Positions 25,521 to 42,029 of a DNA stretch of 64,000 bases are shown here, in pieces. The DNA is from UBA6623 sp965238125 (GTDB taxonomy: Bacteria > Acidobacteriota > Terriglobia > Bryobacterales > UBA6623): assembly GCA_965238125.1 (NCBI GenBank), contig OZ250179.1, positions 6,448,001 to 6,512,000 on the forward strand, written 5' to 3'. A model generated the notes under the pieces. That model did no database searches and had not been told where the DNA came from. It saw only the letters and a list, made by a program, of their open reading frames with translations. The stretch's first letter is position 1. The number at the start of each line of letters is the position of its first letter. A program made the translations under genes and the position numbers.

Positions 25521-25523
25521 TGA

Positions 25524-26063
25524 CTAGAATTCGGCGCTGTGCTTGGTGAATAGCCGGCCGATTAGGTGGATGCCCGCCAGGCAGCCGTCGTCGACGATCT
25601 TCGAGTAGCTGACCGATCCCAGACATTGCCAATCGGCGTGGATTACTTGTACCGAGGCGCGGTCGGGAATGGGGACCGAAGCCCTAACCTGCAGGCCGTA
25701 GGGCGTGCTGTCCAGGATGATCACATTACATTGATCGCGGCCGTTGACGGGGCAGGTCAGGCGCAGGATCGCGGGTTCTCGGCGGGGCTTCCTCTCGAAG
25801 CGCCGTTTCTCGTGTTTGACTAATACGACGCCTATAAAGTAGCCATCCTCGACGGGGTCGCAGTGCCGCACGACACCGAATTCATCCAGCCCGGCCGCGA
25901 CGATTCGGACCGATTGGCCCACGGGCAGCTCGTTTTCTATCAGCACGCCGACGCCGTTTTCGGATTGATCGCGGATGCGAATGATTTGTCGGCAGGGCTG
26001 GGTTCGTTCGTCGGTTCCAGAGTCGACGGTCCACGATAGGGTCGCGTCCTCGTCGGCCGGCAC
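25524..26063 (-). CDS. PilZ-domain protein
   Basis: A 179-residue cytoplasmic protein with one clear C-terminal PilZ domain and probably a second, degenerate one at the N-terminus. The clear domain starts with RRFERKPRREPAILRL, an RxxxR-like c-di-GMP-binding loop, followed by DSTPYGLQVRASVPIP, which matches the D/NxSxxG motif, and a closing GIHLIG strand. PilZ proteins bind cyclic di-GMP and change motility, secretion or polysaccharide synthesis. The start is a GTG (26063). It is convergent with nothing obvious and divergent from the tRNA operon. Confidence 0.75.
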   Translation of the reverse strand: MPADEDATLSWTVDSGTDERTQPCRQIIRIRDQSENGVGVLIENELPVGQSVRIVAAGLDEFGVVRHCDPVEDGYFIGVVLVKHEKRRFERKPRREPAILRLTCPVNGRDQCNVIILDSTPYGLQVRASVPIPDRASVQVIHADWQCLGSVSYSKIVDDGCLAGIHLIGRLFTKHSAEF

Positions 26064-26342
26064 GCGGGGTGCGTCTCGGCGTTCCGGGGCGCTTGGCGCG
26101 GAAGAGTCGGCGGCGGGGGCCCGAAGAAGTTGCGGATGAGGGTCCCCAGCATGTCTTGTTCTTATCGGCCGGCGGGGGGCCTAATGTCGGATTGATTATT
26201 GAGGGGCTGGAGGAAGCGGCCTCTTTCTTGTTGGGGCGTGTGGGTGCATTTGCCCGTCGGATGGACGTCTTGGCGCGGCGGCGGACCCCTCGCTTGCGCT
26301 CGGGGCTCTCTGGATTTGCGATGTTACCCACCGAGGGGTGGT
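26064..26342. other. Intergenic region upstream of the tRNA cluster
   Basis: No gene. It contains a short CGCTTGCG palindromic repeat relative at about 26288-26307, just before the tandem promoters. Confidence 0.5.
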
Positions 26343-26372
26343 TTGACGGTGTCAGCTGGGGATTCCTATACT
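26343..26372 (+). promoter_or_regulatory. Promoter P1 of the tRNA-tuf operon
   Basis: TTGACG (26343-26348), 18 bases, TATACT (26367-26372): close to the sigma-70 consensus in both boxes. It lies about 70 bases upstream of the first tRNA. Confidence 0.7.
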
Positions 26373-26396
26373 AAATAGGCGGTCGCGGCGCGGGCG

Positions 26397-26425
26397 TTGA
26401 GTGCTTCCTTCGACTGAGCTATCAT
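26397..26425 (+). promoter_or_regulatory. Promoter P2 of the tRNA-tuf operon
   Basis: TTGAGT (26397-26402), 17 bases, TATCAT (26420-26425). Transcription would start about 10 bases before the first tRNA. Tandem promoters are common for stable RNA operons. Confidence 0.65.
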
Positions 26426-26442
26426 AAGATAGGTCTGTCTAC

Positions 26443-26518
<76 letters not shown>

Positions 26519-26600
26519 CGGCTCGACGCTACGGTTCCCGAACGCTTAGCGGCGAATGGATGAGAAGTGGATTGGGGGTAGAACGCGCGGCGTGATTTCG

Positions 26601-26675
26601 GCGGGAGTAACTCAATGGTAGAGTCACAGCCTTCCAAGCTGTTGGTTGCGGGTTCGATTCCCGTCTCCCGCTCCA
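26601..26675 (+). tRNA. tRNA-Gly (UCC)
   Basis: Seventy-five bases with an encoded CCA. The acceptor stem GCGGGAG pairs with CTCCCGC; anticodon TCC in the loop CTTCCAA. Confidence 0.97.
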
Positions 26676-26837
26676 AGCAGTTCCCGCGGTGAAGCCGTCA
26701 GCGGAGATCGGTTGGGACCTGCTCGGCGGCGGGCCTGGTCCGAAGGCAAGAATCCGAGAGTGAGCGCCCGAGAGTTCAGCTTGGGGTTACCGGCTCCGAG
26801 CTTGCGGGTCCGGGTTTGCGCCCGCCTGAAGTTTGAT

Positions 26838-26914
<77 letters not shown>

Positions 26915-26967
26915 GCGTTCGGGCCCGGACGGCCGGGCGAAAGCGGTTGCGGCGAAGGTTCTTTAGA

Positions 26968-27054
26968 GGACGGGTGGCCGAGCGGTCAAAGGCAGCAGAC
27001 TGTAAATCTGCCGCGCAACGCGCTACGAAGGTTCGAATCCTTCCCCGTCCACCA
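26968..27054 (+). tRNA. tRNA-Tyr (GUA)
   Basis: Eighty-seven bases with an encoded CCA and the long variable arm of bacterial tRNA-Tyr. The acceptor stem GGACGGG pairs with CCCGTCC; the anticodon is GTA in CTGTAAA. Confidence 0.97.
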
Positions 27055-27146
27055 GCCGCATCGAACGGAACGGGCTGCCGAGCCCCGGCCGGATGATTGA
27101 GTAGTAGCGACCCGACGAATCAGACGAAGCAGGAGCGGAGAGGGAC

Positions 27147-28334
27147 ATGGCGAAGGAGAAATTTGATCGCAGCAAGCCGCACGTGAACGTGGGGACGATC
27201 GGGCATATCGATCACGGCAAGACGACGTTGACGGCGGCGATCACCAAGGTTCTGCAGAAGCACGATGCGTCGGTGTCGTTTCGTTCGTTCGACTCGATCG
27301 ACAATGCGCCGGAGGAAAAAGCTCGCGGCATCACGATCGCCGTGGCGCACGTCGAGTATCAGACCGGGAATCGCCACTACGCGCATGTGGATTGTCCCGG
27401 CCACGCCGATTACATCAAGAACATGATCACCGGCGCGGCGCAGATGGACGGGGCTATCTTGGTCGTCGCGGCGACGGATGGTCCGATGCCGCAGACCAGG
27501 GAGCATATCTTGTTGGCGCGGCAGGTGGGCGTGCCCTACGTGGTCGTGTTTTTGAACAAGTGCGACGCGGTGGATGATCCGGAATTGCTCGAGTTGGTCG
27601 AGCTCGAGGTGCGGGAATTGTTGTCGAAGTATGATTTTCCGGGCGACGACATTCCGGTGATTCAAGGTTCGGCGCTGCATGCGTTGGACGGCCAAGAGGG
27701 CGCCGAGGCGGGCATCGAGAAGTTGATGCGGGCGGTGGATGAGTACATCCCGACGCCGGAGCGCGAGAAGGACAAGCCGTTTTTGATGCCGATCGAGGAT
27801 ATTTTCTCGATCTCGGGGCGCGGGACGGTGGTGACCGGGCGGGTGGAGCGGGGGACGGTGAAGGTGGGCGAGGAGATGGAGATCGTCGGGTTCCGGGAGA
27901 CGCAGAAGCGCGTGATCACCGGGGTCGAGATGTTCAAGAAGTTGCTGGATCAAGGCGAGGCGGGCGACAACGTGGGGTTGTTGGTGCGCGGATTGGAGAA
28001 GGACGAAGTCGAGCGCGGCCAGGTGGTGGCGAAGCCGGCATCGATCACGCCGCACACGAAGTTCAAGGGCGAAGTGTATGTGCTGAAGAAGGACGAAGGC
28101 GGGCGTCACACGCCGTTTTTCAGCGGGTACCGGCCGCAGTTTTACCTCCGCACGACGGATGTGACGGGAGTGGCGACGTTGCCGGAAGGCACCGAGATGG
28201 TGATGCCGGGCGACAACGTGGCGATGGAAGTGGAATTGATTTCACCGGTGGCGATGGAGAAGGGCTTGCGATTCGCGATTCGGGAAGGCAGCCGCACGAT
28301 CGGCGCCGGAACGGTCAGCGACATCGTCGAGTAG
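27147..28334 (+). CDS. tuf: Elongation factor Tu, copy 1
   Basis: A 395-residue GTPase that brings aminoacyl-tRNA to the ribosome. G1 is GHIDHGKTTLTAAI, G3 is DCPGHADYIKNM, G4 is NKCD and G5 is GSAL; domains 2 and 3 follow. It is nearly identical at the DNA level to the second tuf at 47635-48822, and even the upstream bases CAGGAGCGGAGAGGGAC match, so the two copies are kept alike by gene conversion. It lies downstream of the four tRNAs, the classic tRNA-tufB layout, with GGAGAGGG as ribosome binding site. Confidence 0.99.
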   Translation: MAKEKFDRSKPHVNVGTIGHIDHGKTTLTAAITKVLQKHDASVSFRSFDSIDNAPEEKARGITIAVAHVEYQTGNRHYAHVDCPGHADYIKNMITGAAQMDGAILVVAATDGPMPQTREHILLARQVGVPYVVVFLNKCDAVDDPELLELVELEVRELLSKYDFPGDDIPVIQGSALHALDGQEGAEAGIEKLMRAVDEYIPTPEREKDKPFLMPIEDIFSISGRGTVVTGRVERGTVKVGEEMEIVGFRETQKRVITGVEMFKKLLDQGEAGDNVGLLVRGLEKDEVERGQVVAKPASITPHTKFKGEVYVLKKDEGGRHTPFFSGYRPQFYLRTTDVTGVATLPEGTEMVMPGDNVAMEVELISPVAMEKGLRFAIREGSRTIGAGTVSDIVE

Positions 28335-28358
28335 CGCGGCAATTGCGAGGTGTCGACA

Positions 28359-28511
28359 ATGGCGAGAGAAGTTATCACGCTCGAGTGTACGGAAACCAAG
28401 GACCGGAACTACACGACGACGAAGAACAAGAAGAAGACGCCGGGCCGGTTGGAGATCAAGAAGTACTCGCCGCGGTTGCGCCGGCATACGCTGCATCGCG
28501 AGGTGAAGTAA
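28359..28511 (+). CDS. rpmG: Ribosomal protein L33
   Basis: A 50-residue large-subunit protein starting MAREVITLECTETKDRNYTT and ending LRRHTLHREVK. It keeps one Cys only (Cys10), so it is the form without the CxxC zinc pair. It stands in its usual place between tuf and secE, 24 bases after the tuf stop. Confidence 0.95.
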   Translation: MAREVITLECTETKDRNYTTTKNKKKTPGRLEIKKYSPRLRRHTLHREVK

Positions 28512-28574
28512 CCGATCGAGCCTGAGGCCGTCTACAAGCCGGGGAAGGCGCCGCGCATCGATGCATGAATTTGT

Positions 28575-28649
28575 AGGGGCGTAGGTTCAACGGTAGACCA
28601 GCGGTCTCCAAAACCGCGAGTGGGGGTTCGAATCCCTCCGCCCCTGCCA
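28575..28649 (+). tRNA. tRNA-Trp (CCA)
   Basis: Seventy-five bases with an encoded CCA. The acceptor stem AGGGGCG pairs with CGCCCCT; anticodon CCA in CTCCAAA. It lies between rpmG and secE, as in many bacteria. Confidence 0.97.
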
Positions 28650-28727
28650 ATCATTGATTGCCGGCGATGGGGCGGCCGGTGACGGGGAGGCCCGCGAGAG
28701 CGGTCCGGTAGAGCGAAGAATAAGGAA

Positions 28728-28994
28728 ATGGCGACAGTAGCAAAAGCCAAACAAGGGGGCGGTTTGATGGGGACCATCAACGGCATCAGGGACTGGCCGG
28801 ACCGTTTCCGAGCCTACGTGGACGGCATCCGGCGAGAGATGCGGCTGGTCACCTGGCCGGGTCGGGAGCAGGTGCAGGCGACGACGGCGGTGGTGCTGAT
28901 CACGGTTTTCATTTTCGCGCTCTATTTCGGGATTGTGGACTACATACTGACAATCGCGCAGACGCAGTTGTACGGGTATTTCACGACGCAGTAG
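28728..28994 (+). CDS. secE: Preprotein translocase subunit SecE
   Basis: An 88-residue small subunit of the SecYEG channel. It has the conserved amphipathic helix (IRREMRLVTWPGREQVQATT) followed by a single membrane segment (VVLITVFIFALYFGIVDYIL). The length is typical of the short SecE found outside enterobacteria. The channel partner SecY is encoded at 58798-60180. Confidence 0.95.
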   Translation: MATVAKAKQGGGLMGTINGIRDWPDRFRAYVDGIRREMRLVTWPGREQVQATTAVVLITVFIFALYFGIVDYILTIAQTQLYGYFTTQ

Positions 28995-29102
28995 GGGTTA
29001 GCATCGGAGAGAGCTCCGCTCGCGCTGAACGAGGCGGTGCTCCGGCGCTGGGGAACGATGGCAGTCCACTAGCGCGGAGAAAAGGAAGGCGGCGTTGCTC
29101 TG

Positions 29103-30263
29103 GTGAGTGAGTTGGAAAACCAGGACCCGTTAGAAACCGCGGACGCCGAGTCGGACGATTCGCCGGCGCCGGAGGTTGTGGCTACCGAAGCGGCGCCGGA
29201 GCCGAGTGCCGAAGTGGCGGCCGAGCCGATTGCCGAAGCGGGGGACGTGGACGCGGCGCCGATCGAGCCGGCGGAAGCCGAGGCGCCGGATTCCGAGGCT
29301 GAGCCGGAGACATCCGAATCACCTCCCGAACCCGGGCCGGAAGCTGCGGCTGTTCCGGCGGAAACGCCCGGGAGCGAGGAAGCGCGGGCCGAAGATGACG
29401 CCGCAGCGGTTTCCGCGTCCGCCGACGCTGAGCTGGCGGCTGACGTCGCGGAAGAAGTTCAGGCCGCTGAGGGGTCCGAAGAGACCGCGGCCGAGGAGGC
29501 TGACGAGGCCGACAGCGCTGATCCGGTTGCGGATGCGCCCGCGGTCGAGGAAGCCGATCTGGAGCAGGCCGACGGTGTACCGCAAGCGGCCGAAGTCGCA
29601 CCGGCCGAGGCGGCTGAACAGGAGGCGGCTGACGGCGCCGACACCGAGGCCGAGGCGGCTGACGCCGTCGAGGCGGATCAAGAGGCCGCGGAAGAGGCTG
29701 CGGAGGCTCCCAAGCCGGCGGGAGTTCCGGGCATTGATTGGTACATCATTCACACCTACTCGGGGTTTGAAAACAAGGTCAAGGAGAGTTTGCGCACGCG
29801 CGCCGATGCGTTCGGGTTCGCGGATCGGATTGGCGAGATTTTGATTCCCACCGAGGATGTCGTGGAGATGCGCAACGGCAAGAAGGTTACCAGCAAGCGG
29901 CTGCTCTATCCCGGGTATGTCTTGCTGCAGCTGAAGATGGACGACGAGTTGTGGCACGTGGTGAAGAACACGCCGCGGGTCACCGGTTTCGTGGGTGGGG
30001 ATCCGTCGCCGACGCCGTTGACGGCGGATGAGGTGAATCAGATTCTGCATCGGCAGACGGCGTCGAAGGAGAAACCGCGGCCCAAGATGTCGTTTGAGCA
30101 CAATGATCGCGTGAAGATCATTGACGGGCCGTTCACGAATTTCACCGGCACAGTGGAAGAGATCAACCCGGATCGCAGCACGCTGAAGGTGATGGTGACG
30201 ATTTTCGGGCGGGGAACGCCGGTCGAGTTGGAGTATTTCCAGGTCGAGAAGGAAAGGATCTAG
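29103..30263 (+). CDS. nusG: Transcription factor NusG with long acidic N-terminal extension
   Basis: A 386-residue protein, about twice the usual length. Residues 1-209 are an Ala/Glu/Pro/Asp-rich, probably disordered, strongly acidic extension. The NGN domain starts at DWYIIHTYSGFENKVKESL (about 212), and the KOW domain covers the end (NDRVKIIDGPFTNFTGTVEE). NusG binds RNA polymerase and links it to Rho or to the ribosome. The extension is in frame with the core throughout and the GTG at 29103 is the first start after secE, but translation could begin further in. Neighbours secE and rplK are the standard ones. Confidence 0.93.
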   Translation: MSELENQDPLETADAESDDSPAPEVVATEAAPEPSAEVAAEPIAEAGDVDAAPIEPAEAEAPDSEAEPETSESPPEPGPEAAAVPAETPGSEEARAEDDAAAVSASADAELAADVAEEVQAAEGSEETAAEEADEADSADPVADAPAVEEADLEQADGVPQAAEVAPAEAAEQEAADGADTEAEAADAVEADQEAAEEAAEAPKPAGVPGIDWYIIHTYSGFENKVKESLRTRADAFGFADRIGEILIPTEDVVEMRNGKKVTSKRLLYPGYVLLQLKMDDELWHVVKNTPRVTGFVGGDPSPTPLTADEVNQILHRQTASKEKPRPKMSFEHNDRVKIIDGPFTNFTGTVEEINPDRSTLKVMVTIFGRGTPVELEYFQVEKERI

Positions 30264-30291
30264 GCGGCGGAGACCGCGGGAAGAGATCGTT

Positions 30292-30735
30292 ATGGCGAAG
30301 AGAGTTACAGGTCAGATCAAGCTGCAAATCATGGCGGGCAAGGCGACGCCGGCGCCTCCGGTGGGACCGGCGTTGGGGCAAGCGGGAGTCAACATCATGG
30401 ACTTCTGCAAGGCCTTCAACGCCAAGACGTCGGAGAAGGAGCTCGAGGGGCTGATCGTTCCGGTGGTCATAACGGTGTACCACGACCGCTCCTTCAGCTT
30501 CATTACCAAAACACCGCCGGCGGCGGTGCTGATCAAACGCGCGGCGAACCTGGCGAAGGGTTCGGGCGAGCCGAACCGCACCAAGGTCGGGGAGTTGACG
30601 CGGGCGCAGGTCGAGGAGATCGCGAAGCGGAAAATGCCCGATCTCAACTGCCACGACCTGGATGCCGCAGTGCTGGTGATCAGCGGGACGGCGCGCAGCA
30701 TGGGTGTGCGGGTGGTCTACCCCGGTGAGCCGTGA
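30292..30735 (+). CDS. rplK: Ribosomal protein L11
   Basis: A 147-residue protein of the GTPase-associated centre of the 50S subunit. The N-terminal proline-rich region (GKATPAPPVGPALGQAGVNI) and the C-terminal rRNA-binding domain (AVLVISGTARSMGVRVV) are intact. It lies 28 bases after nusG. Its stop codon sits inside a small 7-bp tandem repeat. Confidence 0.98.
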   Translation: MAKRVTGQIKLQIMAGKATPAPPVGPALGQAGVNIMDFCKAFNAKTSEKELEGLIVPVVITVYHDRSFSFITKTPPAAVLIKRAANLAKGSGEPNRTKVGELTRAQVEEIAKRKMPDLNCHDLDAAVLVISGTARSMGVRVVYPGEP

Positions 30736-30759
30736 GCCGTGAGCCGTGAATCGTGAGCC
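30725..30759 (+). repeat. 7-bp tandem repeat over the rplK stop
   Basis: Five units of GTGAGCC (the fourth is GTGAATC). The second unit supplies the TGA stop of rplK. The rest of the gap to rplA (to 30857) shows nothing else definite. Confidence 0.85.
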
Positions 30760-30857
30760 GGGTTTGTTGGGGTTAGAGAAGTTCGTATCTTAGTTTCCGT
30801 GTCGCCCCACTGCGAGGCCGCTCACGGAATCGGCCGTCGGCACCAAATGGGTGAATT

Positions 30858-31556
30858 ATGGCGAAGAAAAAAGGCAAGAAGTACAAAGCTGTCCTCGAAA
30901 AGATCGAAAACCGGTCCTATCCGCTGACGGAAGCGATCCCGTTCCTCAAAGAGAATAAGATTGCCGCCTTTGACGAGACGGTGGAGGTCCATATGAATCT
31001 CGGCGTCGACCCGAAGCACGCCGATCAAATGGTCCGCGGCACGATCGTGTTGCCCAACGGGCTGGGGAAGGCGAAGTGCGTGCTGGTGATCGCGACCGGC
31101 GACAAGGCCGAGGAAGCGGAAAAGGCCGGGGCGGATTTCGTGGGCGGCGAGGAGATGGTGAAGAAGATCCAGTCGGAGAATTGGCTGGATTTCGATGCCG
31201 TCGTGGCGACGCCGGACATGATGAGGTTTGTCGGCCGGCTGGGAAAGATTCTGGGGCCGCGGGGGCTGATGCCGAACCCGAAGACGGGAACGGTGACGCC
31301 GAACGTGACGCAGGCGGTCGAGGAGATCAAGGCCGGCAAGGTGGAGTTTCGAGTCGACAAGGGAGGCGTGATTCACGCTCCGGTCGGGAAGTTGAGCTTT
31401 AGCGACGAGAAGCTGGTTGAAAACGCCGGGGCGTTGATCGAGGCCGTGGTGAAGGCCAGGCCGACGGCGGCGAAAGGGCATTATGTGCAAGGTGCAAGTA
31501 TTTGCTCCTCGATGGGGCCGGCGCTCAAGCTGAACGTCGCGGAGTTTGCGAGCTGA
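30858..31556 (+). CDS. rplA: Ribosomal protein L1
   Basis: A 232-residue L1-stalk protein. Typical regions are visible: FDETVEVHMNLGVDPKHADQ, LGKILGPRGLMPNPKTGTVT and VEFRVDKGGVIHAPVG. In many bacteria L1 represses its own operon by binding the mRNA; I cannot point to the site here. Confidence 0.98.
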   Translation: MAKKKGKKYKAVLEKIENRSYPLTEAIPFLKENKIAAFDETVEVHMNLGVDPKHADQMVRGTIVLPNGLGKAKCVLVIATGDKAEEAEKAGADFVGGEEMVKKIQSENWLDFDAVVATPDMMRFVGRLGKILGPRGLMPNPKTGTVTPNVTQAVEEIKAGKVEFRVDKGGVIHAPVGKLSFSDEKLVENAGALIEAVVKARPTAAKGHYVQGASICSSMGPALKLNVAEFAS

Positions 31557-31584
31557 GCGGCCGCGCGGCGCGGGGTTGAAAGTC

Positions 31585-32112
31585 ATGAAGCCAAAGACGA
31601 AGAAGAACGCGGATTTCGAGCGTATGCAAGCGGATTTTGAAGCCTACTCGGCGATCGTCCTTTGCAATTTTGAAGGGCTTACGGTGGGGGAGGATTTCGA
31701 ACTGCGCAAGCAGGTGCGGGCCGGGGGAGGCGCGTATCGGGTGGTGCAGAACCGGCTGGCCTCGCGGGCCGCGAAGGGCACGGTTTTCGAGCAAGCGCTG
31801 ACGGGGTTGCGCGGGATGACCTCGCTGGCCTATGCCGACGAGGATCCGTTGGCGTTGATGAAAGCGTTGACGGCATTTGCCAAGGAGCACCCGGCGTTCC
31901 GGTTTCGCGCCGGCGTTGTGGAGGGTCGGACGCTGGACGTCGATGCCCTCAATGAACTGGCGGCGCTACCGGGCAAGGAAGCGATTTACGCGAAGATGCT
32001 GTATCTGATCAACGCGCCGGCGCAGCAGTTGGTAAGCGTGATCAACGCCCCGGGTCGCGATCTGGCGATCGTGGTCGACCAAGGGGTTCAGGAAAACAAG
32101 TTTTCCGCGTAG
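31585..32112 (+). CDS. rplJ: Ribosomal protein L10
   Basis: A 175-residue base of the L7/L12 stalk. It opens with MKPKTKKNADFERMQADFEA and keeps the rRNA-binding part (VVQNRLASRAAKG) and the C-terminal helix that holds L7/L12. I chose the ATG at 31585, 28 bases after rplA; the frame is open upstream into rplA. Confidence 0.97.
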   Translation: MKPKTKKNADFERMQADFEAYSAIVLCNFEGLTVGEDFELRKQVRAGGGAYRVVQNRLASRAAKGTVFEQALTGLRGMTSLAYADEDPLALMKALTAFAKEHPAFRFRAGVVEGRTLDVDALNELAALPGKEAIYAKMLYLINAPAQQLVSVINAPGRDLAIVVDQGVQENKFSA

Positions 32113-32234
32113 CGAGCGGTAGCCGGGTGAAAAGGCCGACCGGGGTCGGCGGAGGAATCCCGGCCGCGGCGGATCGCCGGCAACGGCGATCCGCGAAACG
32201 GACGAAACGAATTCTATTTCATGGGAGCAAAACG

Positions 32235-32609
32235 ATGGCGGATGTGAATGCAATAGCCGAAGAGATTCAAGGCCTTACTCTGATGGAGGCCGCAGATCTG
32301 GTCAAGACGTTGGAAGAAAAGCTGGGTGTTTCGGCGGCGGCGGCGGCGGTGGCGATGCCGGCCGGCGGCGGGGTGGCGGCCGAGGCGGCCGAGGAGCAGA
32401 CCGAGTTTTCGGTTGTTCTCACCGGCGTGACGGGTAACAAGATCGCCGTGATCAAGGCGGTTCGGGAAGTTACCACCCTGGGGCTCAAGGAAGCCAAGGA
32501 ATTGGTGGACAATGCGCCGAAGGCGGTCAAGGAAGGCGCCACGAAGGAAGAGGCCGAGGCGCTGCAAGCGAAGCTGACCGACGCCGGGGCGGCGGTCGAG
32601 TTGAAGTAG
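32235..32609 (+). CDS. rplL: Ribosomal protein L7/L12
   Basis: A 124-residue stalk protein that recruits translation GTPases. It has an N-terminal dimer region (MADVNAIAEEIQGLTLMEAA), an Ala/Gly-rich hinge and the C-terminal domain (KIAVIKAVREVTTLGLKEAK). The ATG at 32235 is preceded by GGGAGC. The 122-base gap from rplJ is longer than most gaps in the cluster. Confidence 0.98.
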   Translation: MADVNAIAEEIQGLTLMEAADLVKTLEEKLGVSAAAAAVAMPAGGGVAAEAAEEQTEFSVVLTGVTGNKIAVIKAVREVTTLGLKEAKELVDNAPKAVKEGATKEEAEALQAKLTDAGAAVELK

Positions 32610-33052
32610 AATTCGGCCGAGCCGGTGGGTCGGCGGAGGGCCGCGGAACGGGGCTCGGGTCGCCGTTTGCGTACCGACGCCGGTTGTTGCTATACTTTCA
32701 TCTGTCGGAGCGTGTGGACTCGTCGGACTCTATTTTTATTCCTTTGCCGTAGGTCTAGCCGGAAACTTGTGCCCTGGGCGGGGTTGCGGGTTTTCCGGGA
32801 AGTCGTAACGGCTTTGTGCGTCTCGGGCTCGAAGACGGCTCGGAGCGACGGGGATAGGCGGCTTGTTTTCCGTTTCCGCGAAGCAGCCGACACGACCCTT
32901 TCATTCACCCGCCCAATGCGAATGCGTTCCTCGGTCCGATCGAAAGGCGCACTACGTTGCGCCGGATGCACGCCTTCGCCGCCGGGCATCCACAGTTTTC
33001 GCGCGGCCCGCGGCACGGCCGACAGAGCTGAATCTCTCGGGAGTTTGACCCT
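32610..33052 (+). other. Leader region upstream of rpoB
   Basis: A 443-base gap with no supported gene. It contains an extended -10 promoter candidate, TGCTATACT, with the -10 at 32691-32696 and a weak -35 (TTGCGT) 18 bases upstream. That leaves a leader of about 350 bases before rpoB, room for attenuation control, but I see no definite terminator. Confidence 0.5.
32667..32696 (+). promoter_or_regulatory. Candidate rpoBC promoter (extended -10)
   Basis: TGC precedes TATACT (32691-32696), an extended -10 form; the -35 TTGCGT matches poorly. Spacing is 18 bases. Confidence 0.45.
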
Positions 33053-37354
<4,302 letters not shown>

Positions 37355-37424
37355 CGGAGGCGGCGACGCTCGGTCCGGCCGGAGGCCGGGCGCGTTCGCA
37401 ATCCGGCCGGGAACGGAGGCTGCT

Positions 37425-41663
<4,239 letters not shown>

Positions 41664-41678
41664 TTTTTGGCTTAACGT

Positions 41679-41717
41679 CCCCGCAACGGCCTGGCGGCGG
41701 TTGCGGGGGTTTTTTTT
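41679..41717 (+). terminator. Rho-independent terminator after rpoC
   Basis: CCCCGCAAC (41679-41687) pairs with GTTGCGGGG (41700-41708), followed by a run of eight T. It ends the tuf-secE-nusG-rpl-rpoBC transcription unit. Confidence 0.9.
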
Positions 41718-41730
41718 GGGACGTGACGCC

Positions 41731-41860
41731 GCAGTACGTGTCTCCGCAGTACGTGTCTCCGCAGTACGTGTCTCCGCAGTACGTGTCTCCGCAGTACGTG
41801 TCTCCGCAGTACGTGTCTCCGCAGTACGTGTCTCCGAAGTGCGTGTCTCCGAAGTGCGTG
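41731..41860. repeat. 15-bp tandem repeat array (7 perfect units)
   Basis: Seven perfect copies of GCAGTACGTGTCTCC (41731-41835), one variant (GAAGTGCGTGTCTCC) and a partial ninth. Further degenerate pieces in inverted sense (TCGGCGACAC) follow at about 41942-41998. Because 15 is divisible by 3, reading frames stay open across the array on both strands, but no start signal or protein family supports a gene. Confidence 0.93.
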
Positions 41861-42029
41861 ACGGGGAATCGCCATTCACGGCAACAAGTTCCAACCGCCG
41901 GAGCCGTCCCCGACTTCGTCGGCGAAACGGCTTTACGCAATTCGGCGACACTCAATTCAGCGTCACGGACCTCGGCGACAGGTGCGTCGGCGACACGCTA
42001 GGATAGGATTCGCACGGGGTTCGATCGCT

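Noticed and set aside
41731..41860. CRISPR array
   Set aside because: Units are 15 bp, directly adjacent with no spacers, and no cas gene is present.
41723..42001. A 92-codon frame encoding pentapeptide repeats (PQYVS) across the 15-bp array
   Set aside because: The openness follows from the unit length being a multiple of three. It begins inside the terminator T-run region, has no ribosome binding site, and other frames are equally open.
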